Positions 26,484 through 35,716 of a stretch of 64,000 nt of DNA are shown in pieces (positions within the stretch are counted from its first letter, which is position 1; each line of letters starts with the position of its first letter). The stretch spans positions 188,736-252,735 of the forward strand of contig NZ_VHIQ01000001.1 of NCBI RefSeq assembly GCF_006494535.1, in the 5' to 3' direction. The position numbers were made by a program, and so were the translations under genes. The DNA comes from Paucihalobacter ruber. Lineage in GTDB: Bacteria; Bacteroidota; Bacteroidia; Flavobacteriales; Flavobacteriaceae. The notes under the pieces are model-generated. The model did no database searches. It was given only the letters and a program-made list of their open reading frames with translations, and was not told the DNA's origin.

Positions 26484-27755
26484 TTAATTTGTGATTAAGG
26501 CACAGCCAATAGCGCAATGCAAACATTTTTTTGAATCGCAATAGTTGTTTTTTAGTTGAAGAAAAGCTTGAGAATCCATGGCATTTTTAACCACAGGTTT
26601 AAGGGAATTAAATTTTTTAATGATACTGTTATCTTCAGGTTTGATAGCATTGGCCAATTCAAAAATTTCTTCGGTTTCTAAAACTCCCTTTTGATGATTG
26701 TAGCAATATTTAAGCGGAATAATAGTGTTGATAAGCAATAAATCTATAAACGATTTGGTAAGCCTTTTCTCTGAAGTTGTAGAACTAGTTTGAAAGGTGT
26801 AATGAGTTTTCCAATATTCTGAAACGCCTACTTGAAAAAGCTCATAAAAATTGGTTAATCTATTTGTGGCAATTACATTTGAAAATAAGTTATAATGCTC
26901 ACTGTATAATTGTGCTAATTGCACCAACCGAATAGTAGGAAAATTTGAGGGTCTCAATCTAAAAAACTGCACCTGTGCTGCAGCAGTATTCTGCAAGGAA
27001 AACTTTTGAGACAGATATTTATAAGTATTTTTTAATTGTATAAAGTAAGCGTCTTCGATAGTAGCGTCTAACAATCCGGCTTGCCCCAAAAATAAGGCTT
27101 CTAACTCTAAGGGATTTGACTGAAGTTTTCTAACGATTGAAAAATCGATGGATTTGGCTACACTCTCAAAAGCATCGGCGTTTACTTTTAATCCGAAATT
27201 TCTAAACAACATTCTAAACAGTACTTCTTCCCAATGCTGCCTGGTTTGATTGAGTAAGACATCTATTTGTTGCGATTTACGCTCGAGACGCTCGATGTAA
27301 AGTCTTTCTTTCCAATTGTCAAGAATAAAATCATCAACTTCTGCAAAATTGTTTTCACAGGGAATCCATCGTTTTTTAGCTGAAAATAATTGATGATAAT
27401 TTTTTAAAAGTTGACTAGGGACAAAGTTTTTTAGTTCCAGCGTTGGAACCACACTTTTATTTTTTCTGAAAATATCTGCATCGTGAGCCCAAACTACATG
27501 TAAAATAACATTGTCGTAAGCCTTGTCTGTTTCGTGATGGTGCGCGTACCAATCAGAAGATTTTAAATGTATTTCAACATTACCGGCCCAAAGCTGTTCA
27601 CCTATTTTAATTTTTGCATTAAAAAAATCAGGGCCTGAATTGTGATTATGCTGCCCAACATCAAAAATCTGTAACGGCTTACCGTCAATAGTTTTGACAT
27701 TAAGCACGTCAAATTTTTTGAACTTCCAGAGAAAATGAATAAAATCTTCTTGCAT
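26484..27755 (-). CDS. DUF2851 family protein
   Basis: The 423-residue soluble protein begins MQEDFIHFLWKFKKFD. It shows the family pattern FDVGQHNHNSGPDFFNAKI, GNVEIHLKSSDWYAHHHE and YDNVILHVVWAHD, with a late cysteine-rich stretch (CDSKKCLHCAIGC). DUF2851 proteins are common in Bacteroidota and have no established function that I know. The histidine-rich start hints at metal binding or a nuclease-like fold, but that is a guess. It ends 17 bases before the PspC start. Confidence 0.85.
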   Translation of the reverse strand: MQEDFIHFLWKFKKFDVLNVKTIDGKPLQIFDVGQHNHNSGPDFFNAKIKIGEQLWAGNVEIHLKSSDWYAHHHETDKAYDNVILHVVWAHDADIFRKNKSVVPTLELKNFVPSQLLKNYHQLFSAKKRWIPCENNFAEVDDFILDNWKERLYIERLERKSQQIDVLLNQTRQHWEEVLFRMLFRNFGLKVNADAFESVAKSIDFSIVRKLQSNPLELEALFLGQAGLLDATIEDAYFIQLKNTYKYLSQKFSLQNTAAAQVQFFRLRPSNFPTIRLVQLAQLYSEHYNLFSNVIATNRLTNFYELFQVGVSEYWKTHYTFQTSSTTSEKRLTKSFIDLLLINTIIPLKYCYNHQKGVLETEEIFELANAIKPEDNSIIKKFNSLKPVVKNAMDSQAFLQLKNNYCDSKKCLHCAIGCALITN

Positions 27756-27995
27756 TTATCTAAATTAGTAAAAAAAATAAAATACTCAAAATAAATGTTT
27801 TAGATATAAAATTCGCAATATTTTAAGTATTTAATTGAATTGTATGTTTTTTGTAGTGGTGGTTTTTAGAGAATCAATATTTAAATAGTTTAAATTAGGC
27901 CGATAATTTCTTGTATATCATTCGATTTTTTTTGATCAAAAACACCCCGATGTTTTTTGATATTCCAGATAATATTCATTTAACTTTTGAAAAAC

Positions 27996-29756
27996 ATGAT
28001 TAATAGCAAATCTTTTACCTTAGGGTTAACCCTTTTGTTTTTTATAACCTCATTAAATGCTCAAGTAGGCATTGGCACTACTGATCCTCAAGGGGCTTTA
28101 GATATAACCTCTACAACAGATGGTTTGTTAATCCCGAGAGTAGCACTTGTAAACCTCGCGACAGTTACTGTAGTTACACCTACAGAATCTGAACTTGTAT
28201 ATAACACCGCCACTGTTAACGATGTAACTCCCGGTTATTATTACTTAAGTACTGCAACCGGTCCTTGGGTGAGAATTGGAGGCGCTACCGGATGGTTAAC
28301 CACCGGAAATGCAGACATTGTTAATGGCACTAATTTTATGGGCACAACAAATAATGTTGATGTAGCTTTTAGAAGAAACAACTTGGCTTCTGGGAGATTA
28401 GCTGAAATAAGCACTTCTTTTGGTTTAGGCGCACTCAATAGTACCGTAGCTGGTGAGAATGTGGCTTTTGGCAATAATGCTTTGCGTTTAAATACTGGAA
28501 TTCAAAATGTCGCTTTAGGTTATAATACCTTAGCTTCAAATGTTGACGGGCGTGAGAATGTAGCAATTGGGTTTCAAACCTTGCAATCCATTAATTTTAG
28601 TTTAAGGAATATAGGTATTGGTCACAATGCTATGAGGTTAATTAATCACGCCGGAGCTTCTGAGAATGTTGCAATAGGTTGGCAATCTATGCAGGATAGT
28701 CCTACAAATGTTCCAGTAGGTTTTAATGTTTTTGTTGGTGCGCATGCGGGAAGAAGATACACAAGCATTAAATCAGTAGGTATCGGAAACAGAGCTTTAG
28801 GTAGTATGAATGGTGGTCCTAGCAATGGAATAGAAAACACTGCCGTAGGCAACGAATCTTTGGCGTTCAATACAACAGGAAATTTTAATACTGCTGTAGG
28901 TTCAGAATCATTGCGACTTGCTACAACTGGTTTTGAAAATACTGTAGTAGGATACCACTCCGGACGTAATATAGAAAATGGCGCTAGAAATGTTATAATA
29001 GGTTTTGAGGCTGGTAAAGGCATGAGTCAAGCAGGTAGTAACAATGTAATAATTGGCCAAAAAGCTGGTATCAGTGCCGGTACCGGAAATATCATGTTAG
29101 GCTATGAAGCTGGTTTCGCTGATAATGGAAGTAATAAACTATATATTCATAATGCAAACGCCAGTGCCGATGCTTCACTTATTTATGGGGAATTCAATAA
29201 CAACATATTAAGAACCAACGGTCAACTCCAAATCGGTAATCCAGCCGGAACTGGATACGCTTTCCCAACCAGCGACGGTACTGTCGGACAATACCTGCAA
29301 ACCAATGGCAATGGGGCGGTTTCATGGGCCAACCAAAGCGATTCTAAATCTGTTATGAGAGCAAATATAACTAATAACCAAGGACTTGATACATTAGGCT
29401 GGCAAAAAATATTATTTAATAAGGTACTTTTTGATACCAACACAGAGTTTAATACAACCAGTAGCAGATTTGTGGCGAGCAACGCCGGTTACTACCAAAT
29501 AAATGCCGGATTTCACACAAACGGCCAATCAAATACACAATTTTACGCCATTGGGGTCTATGTAAATGGAAATTTATATCAAGAAACTTCTAGTAATCAT
29601 CACAATAATGGTTTTGTTTCAAGAAATATAAATTGTATTGTAAGTTTAGTTGCAACTGACTATGTGGAAATTTTTGTTCGAAATTCGCAAGCGGGCGATG
29701 TGCAGATTGACAGTTTTACCGGTAAAACCTTTTTTGAAGTTCAACAAATTAGATAA
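27996..29756 (+). CDS. Secreted YadA-head-like beta-roll protein with C1q-like C-terminus
   Basis: The 586-residue protein starts at the ATG at 27996 (a TTG three codons earlier is possible). It has a signal peptide (FTLGLTLLFFITSLNAQ), the flavobacterial VGIGTTDPQGALDIT start, and a long stretch (about 140-375) of repeats of the type ENVAFGNNAL / QNVALGYNTL / ENVAIGFQTL. These match the left-handed beta-roll of trimeric YadA-type heads. The last 130 residues (about 455-586: GYYQINAGFHTNG, YAIGVYVNGNLYQ) look like a C1q/TNF-type jelly roll. No type IX sorting domain or YadA anchor is visible. Probably a trimeric surface or fiber protein; the ligand is unknown. Confidence 0.8.
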   Translation: MINSKSFTLGLTLLFFITSLNAQVGIGTTDPQGALDITSTTDGLLIPRVALVNLATVTVVTPTESELVYNTATVNDVTPGYYYLSTATGPWVRIGGATGWLTTGNADIVNGTNFMGTTNNVDVAFRRNNLASGRLAEISTSFGLGALNSTVAGENVAFGNNALRLNTGIQNVALGYNTLASNVDGRENVAIGFQTLQSINFSLRNIGIGHNAMRLINHAGASENVAIGWQSMQDSPTNVPVGFNVFVGAHAGRRYTSIKSVGIGNRALGSMNGGPSNGIENTAVGNESLAFNTTGNFNTAVGSESLRLATTGFENTVVGYHSGRNIENGARNVIIGFEAGKGMSQAGSNNVIIGQKAGISAGTGNIMLGYEAGFADNGSNKLYIHNANASADASLIYGEFNNNILRTNGQLQIGNPAGTGYAFPTSDGTVGQYLQTNGNGAVSWANQSDSKSVMRANITNNQGLDTLGWQKILFNKVLFDTNTEFNTTSSRFVASNAGYYQINAGFHTNGQSNTQFYAIGVYVNGNLYQETSSNHHNNGFVSRNINCIVSLVATDYVEIFVRNSQAGDVQIDSFTGKTFFEVQQIR

Positions 29757-29793
29757 ATAAATCAAGTTTTATGGTAATTCTGTTGTAAAAAAA

Positions 29794-30774
29794 CTACTCA
29801 ATATACCCCATCTTCCGCATCCAGTCGTCGTTAAACATTTTGCCTACGTAGCGACTGCCGTGATCGTGAAATAAAACCACTACCACATCATCCGGTTTGA
29901 AATGTTCTTTCAATTGCAACACACCTTTAATGGCTGCACCGGCCGAATTACCTAAAAACATGCCTTCTTCTTTAGCCAGGCGTTGCGTATAAACGGCCGC
30001 ATCTTTATCGGTGACTTTGGTAAAGCCGTCAATCAAACTAAAATTAACATTGGCAGGTAATATGTCTTCGCCAATACCTTCGGTGACGTATGGATAAATT
30101 TCGTTGTGATCAAAAATACCGGTTTCATGGTATTTTTTAAAAACACTGCCGTAAGTATCAACACCCCAAATTTTTACATTGGGGTTTTTCATTTTTAAAT
30201 AGCTGGCAACGCCTGATATGGTACCGCCGGTGCCAACACCTACAACAAAATGAGTGACTTTACCATCGGTTTGATTCCATATTTCTGGTCCGGTAGTTTT
30301 AAAATGCGCTTTGCAGTTACTAGGATTATCATATTGGTTCACATACCAAGCGTTTGGCGTTTCTTCGGCCAAACGTCTGGAAACTGAATAATAACTTCTG
30401 GGGTCTGTAGGTTCTACGTTGGTGGGGCATACAACCACCTCAGCACCTACGGCCTTTAATATGTCTATTTTTTCTTTCGATTGTTTATCGGCCATTACAA
30501 AAATACACTTATAGCCTTTTACGATGGCTGCCAGTGCCAGACCCATACCGGTATTTCCTGAGGTACCTTCAATTATAATTCCGCCGGGTTTGAGCCTACC
30601 ATCTGCCTCGGCATCTTCTATCATTTGCAATGCCATACGGTCTTTTACAGAATTACCGGGATTAAACGTTTCGTACTTGGCAAGCACCAAACAAGGTAGT
30701 TCTTCTGTAAGCCTATTTAATTTAATCAATGGCGTATTACCAATGGTTTCTAAGATATTTTTTGCGTATTCCAT
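29794..30774 (-). CDS. PLP-dependent cysteine synthase / cystathionine beta-synthase family protein
   Basis: The 326-residue enzyme shows the fold-type II pattern: ETFNPGNSVKDRMALQMI with the PLP lysine Lys44, the substrate loop EGTSGNTGMGLA, and the phosphate loop GTGGTISG. The C-terminal HDHGSRYVGKMFNDDWM stretch resembles cystathionine beta-synthases more than O-acetylserine sulfhydrylases, but no CBS domains follow. It either makes cysteine from O-acetylserine or condenses serine with homocysteine. It is convergent with the YadA-like gene and preceded by a repeat-rich spacer. Confidence 0.88.
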   Translation of the reverse strand: MEYAKNILETIGNTPLIKLNRLTEELPCLVLAKYETFNPGNSVKDRMALQMIEDAEADGRLKPGGIIIEGTSGNTGMGLALAAIVKGYKCIFVMADKQSKEKIDILKAVGAEVVVCPTNVEPTDPRSYYSVSRRLAEETPNAWYVNQYDNPSNCKAHFKTTGPEIWNQTDGKVTHFVVGVGTGGTISGVASYLKMKNPNVKIWGVDTYGSVFKKYHETGIFDHNEIYPYVTEGIGEDILPANVNFSLIDGFTKVTDKDAAVYTQRLAKEEGMFLGNSAGAAIKGVLQLKEHFKPDDVVVVLFHDHGSRYVGKMFNDDWMRKMGYIE

Positions 30775-30837
30775 GATTGCGATTTGCGCTGCAAAATTAA
30801 GTTAATTGCACAAAGTATAAAGTTATTAACTGTTTTT

Positions 30838-30941
30838 TTGCGTTAGCGATTGCAGCGGTACCCTTTTATGGCCAAAAAGCCATAAAAGGTTTAGCGGAAA
30901 GCGCGGCGCTACCCAAGCCAACTTGGGTAGGGCAACGCCCT
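30838..30941. repeat. Structured intergenic repeat (two hairpins)
   Basis: The spacer between the permease and the cysteine/cystathionine synthase gene holds CCTTTTATGGC/GCCATAAAAGG (30862-30872 and 30879-30889) and CTACCCAAG/CTTGGGTAG (30909-30917 and 30922-30930). These are embedded in GCGTTAGCGATTGCAGCGG and AGCGGAAAGCGCGGC blocks. The same wording is familiar to me from many flavobacterial intergenic repeats, so this is likely a dispersed element. A terminator or mRNA-end role for the permease is possible. Confidence 0.7.
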
Positions 30942-30943
30942 AA

Positions 30944-32176
30944 TTATTGAAATCTAATAGCTTTTACGGCTGATATTTTACTGATAATTGCAGATGGAAT
31001 TAAGAGCATGAGCAAACAAATTACAAAGGTACCAATGTTGAGCACCACAATGTAATTGAGATTTATGTAAACAGGTGCTTCGGTAACGTAGTAGATGCTT
31101 GGGTCTAACGGAAACAACTTAAATTGTTGTTGTGCGAATAAGAGCGCTAAGCCAATGAGATTTCCCCAAAATAGACCAATACCAATGAGATAGGCTGCAT
31201 TAAAAAGGAATATTTTCTGAATATTTTTGTTGCTACTTCCAAGGGCTTTTAAAATTCCTATCATTTGGGTTCGCTCTAAAATGAGGACCAGCAAGGCAGT
31301 AATCATATTAATACCTGCTACTAAAATCATAATACCTATAATGCCGTAAGTGTTACTGTCGAAAATCTTGATCCATTCAAAGATTGTGGCGTACTTAGTA
31401 GTGACCTTTGTGGCATTTAGCAATGACGGTGTATTTTGATATATTTGAATAGCAGTTTCATCGAGATTTTTAAAATCTTTTACAAACACTTCAAAATGAC
31501 CTATTTCATTGTCAGCCCATTTGTTAAGCCTCTGTAGATGTTTGATATGACCAATAATAAAAGTTTGGTCTAACTCTTGAAAACCGGAGTTAAATATGCC
31601 TATAATATCGTATTTGATGATACGGGGCGCTTTGTTAACGTCTTCGCCAAAAACAGCCTGAAACGAATCTCCTACCTTAAACTGCAATCGATCGGCCAGA
31701 TATTGCGAAATTAAAATATCATTGCTGTAATCATCTCCGTATTGTGGAATACTGCCCGCTACTAAAAAGTCTTTAAGGTAGTTCCAGTTGTAATCGCTGC
31801 TAACTCCTTTGACAATAACGCCTTCAAAATCGATTGGAGTTCTTATAACTGTGAATTTATGAACAACAGCCTGAATGTGCTCTACCTCAGATACCTGACT
31901 AAATTTCGGATAAAAATCATGTTTTTTAGAAATAGGTCTAAGAGATTCATTTGAGGCATTATTGTCGTAATTAGCAATGATGATATGGCCGTTAAAGGCC
32001 ACCACTTTTTCTCTAATTTTTTGCTGAAGTCCTAATCCCGTTGAAATAGCAATAAGCATTACCACCACTCCAATAGCTATTGCGGTGATACCAATTTTTA
32101 TTATTGGTGCCGATACACTACTTTTATACGACTTTGTACCGATAATGCGTTTAGCTATAAAAAGTTCGAGGTTCAA
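30944..32176 (-). CDS. LolC/E-type ABC transporter permease
   Basis: The 410-residue inner-membrane protein has an N-terminal span (ITAIAIGVVVMLIAISTGLG), a large periplasmic MacB-like core, and three C-terminal spans with the FtsX pattern (ALLVLILERTQMIGILKALG). This is the LolC/LolE layout, which extracts lipoproteins from the inner membrane, although other exporters share it. The partner ATPase is not next to it. It ends beside the repeat at 30838-30941 and is divergent from namZ. Confidence 0.85.
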   Translation of the reverse strand: MNLELFIAKRIIGTKSYKSSVSAPIIKIGITAIAIGVVVMLIAISTGLGLQQKIREKVVAFNGHIIIANYDNNASNESLRPISKKHDFYPKFSQVSEVEHIQAVVHKFTVIRTPIDFEGVIVKGVSSDYNWNYLKDFLVAGSIPQYGDDYSNDILISQYLADRLQFKVGDSFQAVFGEDVNKAPRIIKYDIIGIFNSGFQELDQTFIIGHIKHLQRLNKWADNEIGHFEVFVKDFKNLDETAIQIYQNTPSLLNATKVTTKYATIFEWIKIFDSNTYGIIGIMILVAGINMITALLVLILERTQMIGILKALGSSNKNIQKIFLFNAAYLIGIGLFWGNLIGLALLFAQQQFKLFPLDPSIYYVTEAPVYINLNYIVVLNIGTFVICLLMLLIPSAIISKISAVKAIRFQ

Positions 32177-32210
32177 ATGTTATTGGGTTATTTAGTTATT
32201 TAGATATTAG

Positions 32211-33461
32211 ATGAAAAGTTTAGAGATCAAAAATAGAATTTTATTACTGAATATTGCATTTTATAGCTGCTGCTTTATTGCATGCCTGGGAAATAAGTCT
32301 GTTGAAATAAATGATGATACTGCAATTGTATCAAAAGAAGTCCATTCTGAGCCTATTAAGGTTGGTGCCAATCAAACCGAAAAATATCTGCCTTTATTAA
32401 AGAATAAACGAATCGCGGTTGTGGCCAATCAGACATCGGTGATATTTAAAAATGAACAACAAAGCCAATACACCCATTTGGTGGATTCATTATTAAGTTT
32501 AGGTGTAAATATCATAAAAGTTTTTGCGCCAGAACACGGTTTTCGCGGCACGGCCGACGCCGGTGAACTGATTAAAGACGGCAGAGATTCCAAAACCGGA
32601 TTGCCAATTATTTCGCTTTACGGAAATAATAAAAAACCCACAAAGCAACAACTTGAAAATTTAGACCTTGTTATTTTTGACATACAAGATGTTGGGGCTA
32701 GATTCTACACTTACATTTCCACTTTACACTATGTCATGGAAGCAGGCGCAGAAAATAATATTGAAATTTTGGTTTTAGACAGACCTAATCCTAACGGCCA
32801 TTACACAGACGGACCAGTTTTAGAACCGGAGCATCAAAGTTTTGTAGGTATGCATCCGGTACCGGTGGTACACGGAATGACCATAGGAGAATATGCACAA
32901 ATGATTAACGGTGAAGGCTGGCTTAATAACAAGACACAAGCTAAATTAAGTGTTATACCGGTTGCAAATTACAAGAAAGTTTTAGCTTATAGTCTACCTA
33001 TAAAGCCGTCGCCTAATTTACCAAACGATACTGCTATTAATCTATACCCGAGTTTGTGTTTTTTTGAAGGCACCAACGTTAATGCCGGTCGTGGAACTTC
33101 AAAACAATTTCAAGTGTTTGGTAGTCCGTTTTTAGATAAAGCTGTTTTTGAATTTAACTATATTCCTCAACCCAACGAAGGTGCTAAAAGTCCAAAGCAC
33201 ATGGGCGTAATTTGCCATGGTATGGATTTAAGTGAAAGTGAAACCTTAGATTATTTAGATTTGAGCTACCTGATTATGGCCTATAAAAACACTAATGATC
33301 AATCTAAATTTTTCAATGATTTCTTTACAAAATTAGCCGGCAATACCAGCTTACAAAAACAGATTGAAACTGGCATGAATTCTGAAGAAATAAAAAAGAC
33401 CTGGCAACAAGGATTAAATGATTTTATTAAAATGCGCCAACCTTACATACTGTATGATTAA
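32211..33461 (+). CDS. namZ: Exo-beta-N-acetylmuramidase NamZ (DUF1343)
   Basis: The 416-residue lipoprotein-like protein has an N-terminal hydrophobic segment with cysteines (NIAFYSCCFIAC). It then shows the NamZ/DUF1343 motifs APEHGFRGTADAGE, LVIFDIQDVGARFYTYISTL, DRPNPNG and FEGTNVNAGRGTSKQFQVFG. NamZ releases MurNAc from the non-reducing ends of peptidoglycan fragments, so it probably serves cell-wall recycling in the periplasm. It overlaps the convergent small gene by 4 bases at its 3' end. Confidence 0.88.
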   Translation: MKSLEIKNRILLLNIAFYSCCFIACLGNKSVEINDDTAIVSKEVHSEPIKVGANQTEKYLPLLKNKRIAVVANQTSVIFKNEQQSQYTHLVDSLLSLGVNIIKVFAPEHGFRGTADAGELIKDGRDSKTGLPIISLYGNNKKPTKQQLENLDLVIFDIQDVGARFYTYISTLHYVMEAGAENNIEILVLDRPNPNGHYTDGPVLEPEHQSFVGMHPVPVVHGMTIGEYAQMINGEGWLNNKTQAKLSVIPVANYKKVLAYSLPIKPSPNLPNDTAINLYPSLCFFEGTNVNAGRGTSKQFQVFGSPFLDKAVFEFNYIPQPNEGAKSPKHMGVICHGMDLSESETLDYLDLSYLIMAYKNTNDQSKFFNDFFTKLAGNTSLQKQIETGMNSEEIKKTWQQGLNDFIKMRQPYILYD

Positions 33462-33853
33462 TCATTATCGTTTGAGGCAACTTTTGTGATGGCCGTTTCT
33501 AATTCTGCACTAAAATCTTTTAGAACTTTTACCACAAATACAATGCGCAAAGGTGATTGCACCACTACCACCACATGTTTGCCTTTACTCAATTTATTAA
33601 GTGGCAACTTATATTCGGTATCGCCGATGTAAAAATCTACCTCACGAGCGTAATCTTCGTGATTGATGGTATAGAGGTAATTAATTTTTTTATCGCTTTT
33701 TAAAATAAGTGTATCGCGGGTTTGATTCAAATCGTGATAAACACTTTTTGCCGTGACGTTTACGTTTTTTTCGATAATAGCAGAAGGTTCCTGCGCTTTC
33801 GCCTTTGATGCTCCAGAAAGCAACATAGCTGTTAAAAGTAATTTTGTTTTCAA
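33458..33853 (-). CDS. Hypothetical secreted protein (131 aa)
   Basis: The 131-residue protein has a signal peptide (KTKLLLTAMLLSGASKAKAQ) and a beta-rich middle (KINYLYTINHEDYAREVDFYIG, HVVVVVQSPLRIVFVVKV). It has no cysteine in the mature part and no family that I recognise. It is convergent with namZ and overlaps it by 4 bases. The following spacer (33854-34019) holds nothing I can name. Confidence 0.65.
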   Translation of the reverse strand: MKTKLLLTAMLLSGASKAKAQEPSAIIEKNVNVTAKSVYHDLNQTRDTLILKSDKKINYLYTINHEDYAREVDFYIGDTEYKLPLNKLSKGKHVVVVVQSPLRIVFVVKVLKDFSAELETAITKVASNDND

Positions 33854-34019
33854 TTGCCTAGCATAAGTGTTAAACTTAATGCTGAATTAATAGCGCGTTG
33901 TAAAATATCCCGACTACTAACATAATTCAAGAAACAGGTAATTTCAGAATTAATTCCACCAACAACAAAAAAAACGGCATGAAATGCGCAAGAGCATCAG
34001 AAATAATTTAAAAAACTTA

Positions 34020-34886
34020 TTATTCCGAAAGTAAGGCTAATAATTTATCGGGGTAGTCGGTGATGATGGCATCAACACCAAAATCAATCATTTGTTGCAT
34101 GTCTTCAACCTTGTTTACCGTCCACGGAATGACTTGAAAACCTTCAGACTGCAATTCTCTTACCAAACTTTGATTTAAAAGTTGGAAATACGGACTAATT
34201 ATTTCGGGTGTAAAACTTAGTGCAGAAGATTTTTCAATAATACTTTCATTGCCATCAACTAAAACTGCTACAGGCATTGTTGGTGCCTGACGCTTCACTT
34301 CCTCTAAAATCCTTAAGTCAAAGCTCTGTAGATTTGTTCTTTCAAAAACATTGTTCTTATTAATTTGCTCTAAAACCAAACGGACAAATTCAGCCGGTTT
34401 CGGAGTAAAAATGCCATCGTAATCGGGCTGCGCCTTAATTTCGATATTGTACTTAATCTTTTGATTTTTTGATTCAATTGCCTTAAAAACCTGCTCTAGA
34501 GATGGTTTGTAGGCTGTTTGTAATTTTTGATCTGGGAAATTTGGGTGCCATTTACTACCACAATCAAACTGTTTAATTTCGTTAAATGTTAACCGGTAAA
34601 TATTGAATTGTTTTGATTGAGACTCTAAAATTTCACTACCGTCTGGCCTTAAACAAATTAATGGATTCATATATGGCTCATGAGACACCACTACAATCCC
34701 ATCTTTACTCACTGCCAAATCTAACTCTAAGGTATGAACACCTAAATCAACCGCATGTATAAAACCTTCTAAACTATTTTCAGGTAAGAGTCCGCGACAA
34801 CCTCTGTGACCTTGAACCTCTATAGTAGACTTTGATTGGCAACTCATAAACAGTGCTAGGATGATAAAGGATTTAATTCTCAGCAT
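34020..34886 (-). CDS. Glycerophosphodiester phosphodiesterase
   Basis: Start chosen at 34886 (MLRIKSFIILALFMSCQS), giving a 288-residue lipoprotein; the upstream in-frame extension lacks a signal. The catalytic start HRGCRGLLPENSLEG and TLELDLAVSKDGIVVVSHE match the GDPD family, and the late EGFQVIPWTVNKVEDMQQMI supports it. It should release sn-glycerol-3-phosphate from phospholipid headgroups in the periplasm. Its start overlaps the end of the desaturase gene by 14 bases. Confidence 0.9.
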   Translation of the reverse strand: MLRIKSFIILALFMSCQSKSTIEVQGHRGCRGLLPENSLEGFIHAVDLGVHTLELDLAVSKDGIVVVSHEPYMNPLICLRPDGSEILESQSKQFNIYRLTFNEIKQFDCGSKWHPNFPDQKLQTAYKPSLEQVFKAIESKNQKIKYNIEIKAQPDYDGIFTPKPAEFVRLVLEQINKNNVFERTNLQSFDLRILEEVKRQAPTMPVAVLVDGNESIIEKSSALSFTPEIISPYFQLLNQSLVRELQSEGFQVIPWTVNKVEDMQQMIDFGVDAIITDYPDKLLALLSE

Positions 34887-35715
34887 CAGACGAAAGTGTT
34901 GGTCGATCGTATTTTTGAAACGGCTGTTTGAGTAATTCAACAATATTGGTGTTTTTTTGTTCATCGGGAAAAACGTCAACACCGTAAACCAATTTTTCGC
35001 GATCTAAGTACCTATAAGTACCTAACATCCTATCCCAAATACTAAAAATATTACCGTAATTAGAATCTGTGTATGGTAAACGATAATGGTGATGAATCTT
35101 ATGCATATCGGGAGAAATAAAGAAGTAACTAATGGCTCTGTCAATATGCTTAGGCAATTTAATATTGGCATGCGTAAGCTGGGTAAATACCACCGACATA
35201 GATTGATAAATCATAACGATAGCAATAGGTGTTCCTACCACAAAAACGCCAAATAAAGTAAACACAAAACGAATGACACTTTCCACCGGATGATGTCTGT
35301 TACCTGTAGTAGTATCTACCTTATGATCTGTATGATGAACTAAATGAACCATCCATAATGGTTTTACTTTATGCTCAACATAATGCGCTAGGTAGGCACC
35401 AAAAAAATCTAATAATAAGACACCTAAAAACACATACAGCCACAGAGGCATTTGGGGCAACCAGTTAATAATACCAAACTCATTGGCCTTAACCCAATCT
35501 GCGGACAGCAATAACAAAAAAGCCAATCCAAAATTAATAACAATGGTTGTAAAGGTGAAAAAGAAGTTTGGTATGGCGTGTTGCCATTTTTTATAATTAA
35601 ACTTAAATAAAGGTAAGGCACCTTCTAACATCCAAAACAATGTGATTCCGCCAACCAATAGTAAACTTCGGTGCAATGACGGAATGGATTCAAAATAATT
35701 TAAAATAGCTTCCAT
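34873..35715 (-). CDS. Sterol desaturase / fatty acid hydroxylase family protein
   Basis: The 280-residue membrane protein shows the histidine clusters HYVEHK, HLVHHTDH, RHHPVES and DMHKIHHHY that bind a di-iron centre. Several membrane segments precede them (LLLVGGITLFWMLEGALPLF, IVINFGLAFLLLLSADWV). It probably hydroxylates or desaturates a membrane lipid with oxygen. It ends inside the GDPD start region and begins one base after the gene at 35717, so the four genes 37119-34020 form one operon. The substrate cannot be told. Confidence 0.88.
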   Translation of the reverse strand: MEAILNYFESIPSLHRSLLLVGGITLFWMLEGALPLFKFNYKKWQHAIPNFFFTFTTIVINFGLAFLLLLSADWVKANEFGIINWLPQMPLWLYVFLGVLLLDFFGAYLAHYVEHKVKPLWMVHLVHHTDHKVDTTTGNRHHPVESVIRFVFTLFGVFVVGTPIAIVMIYQSMSVVFTQLTHANIKLPKHIDRAISYFFISPDMHKIHHHYRLPYTDSNYGNIFSIWDRMLGTYRYLDREKLVYGVDVFPDEQKNTNIVELLKQPFQKYDRPTLSSDAEN

Positions 35716-35716
35716 T

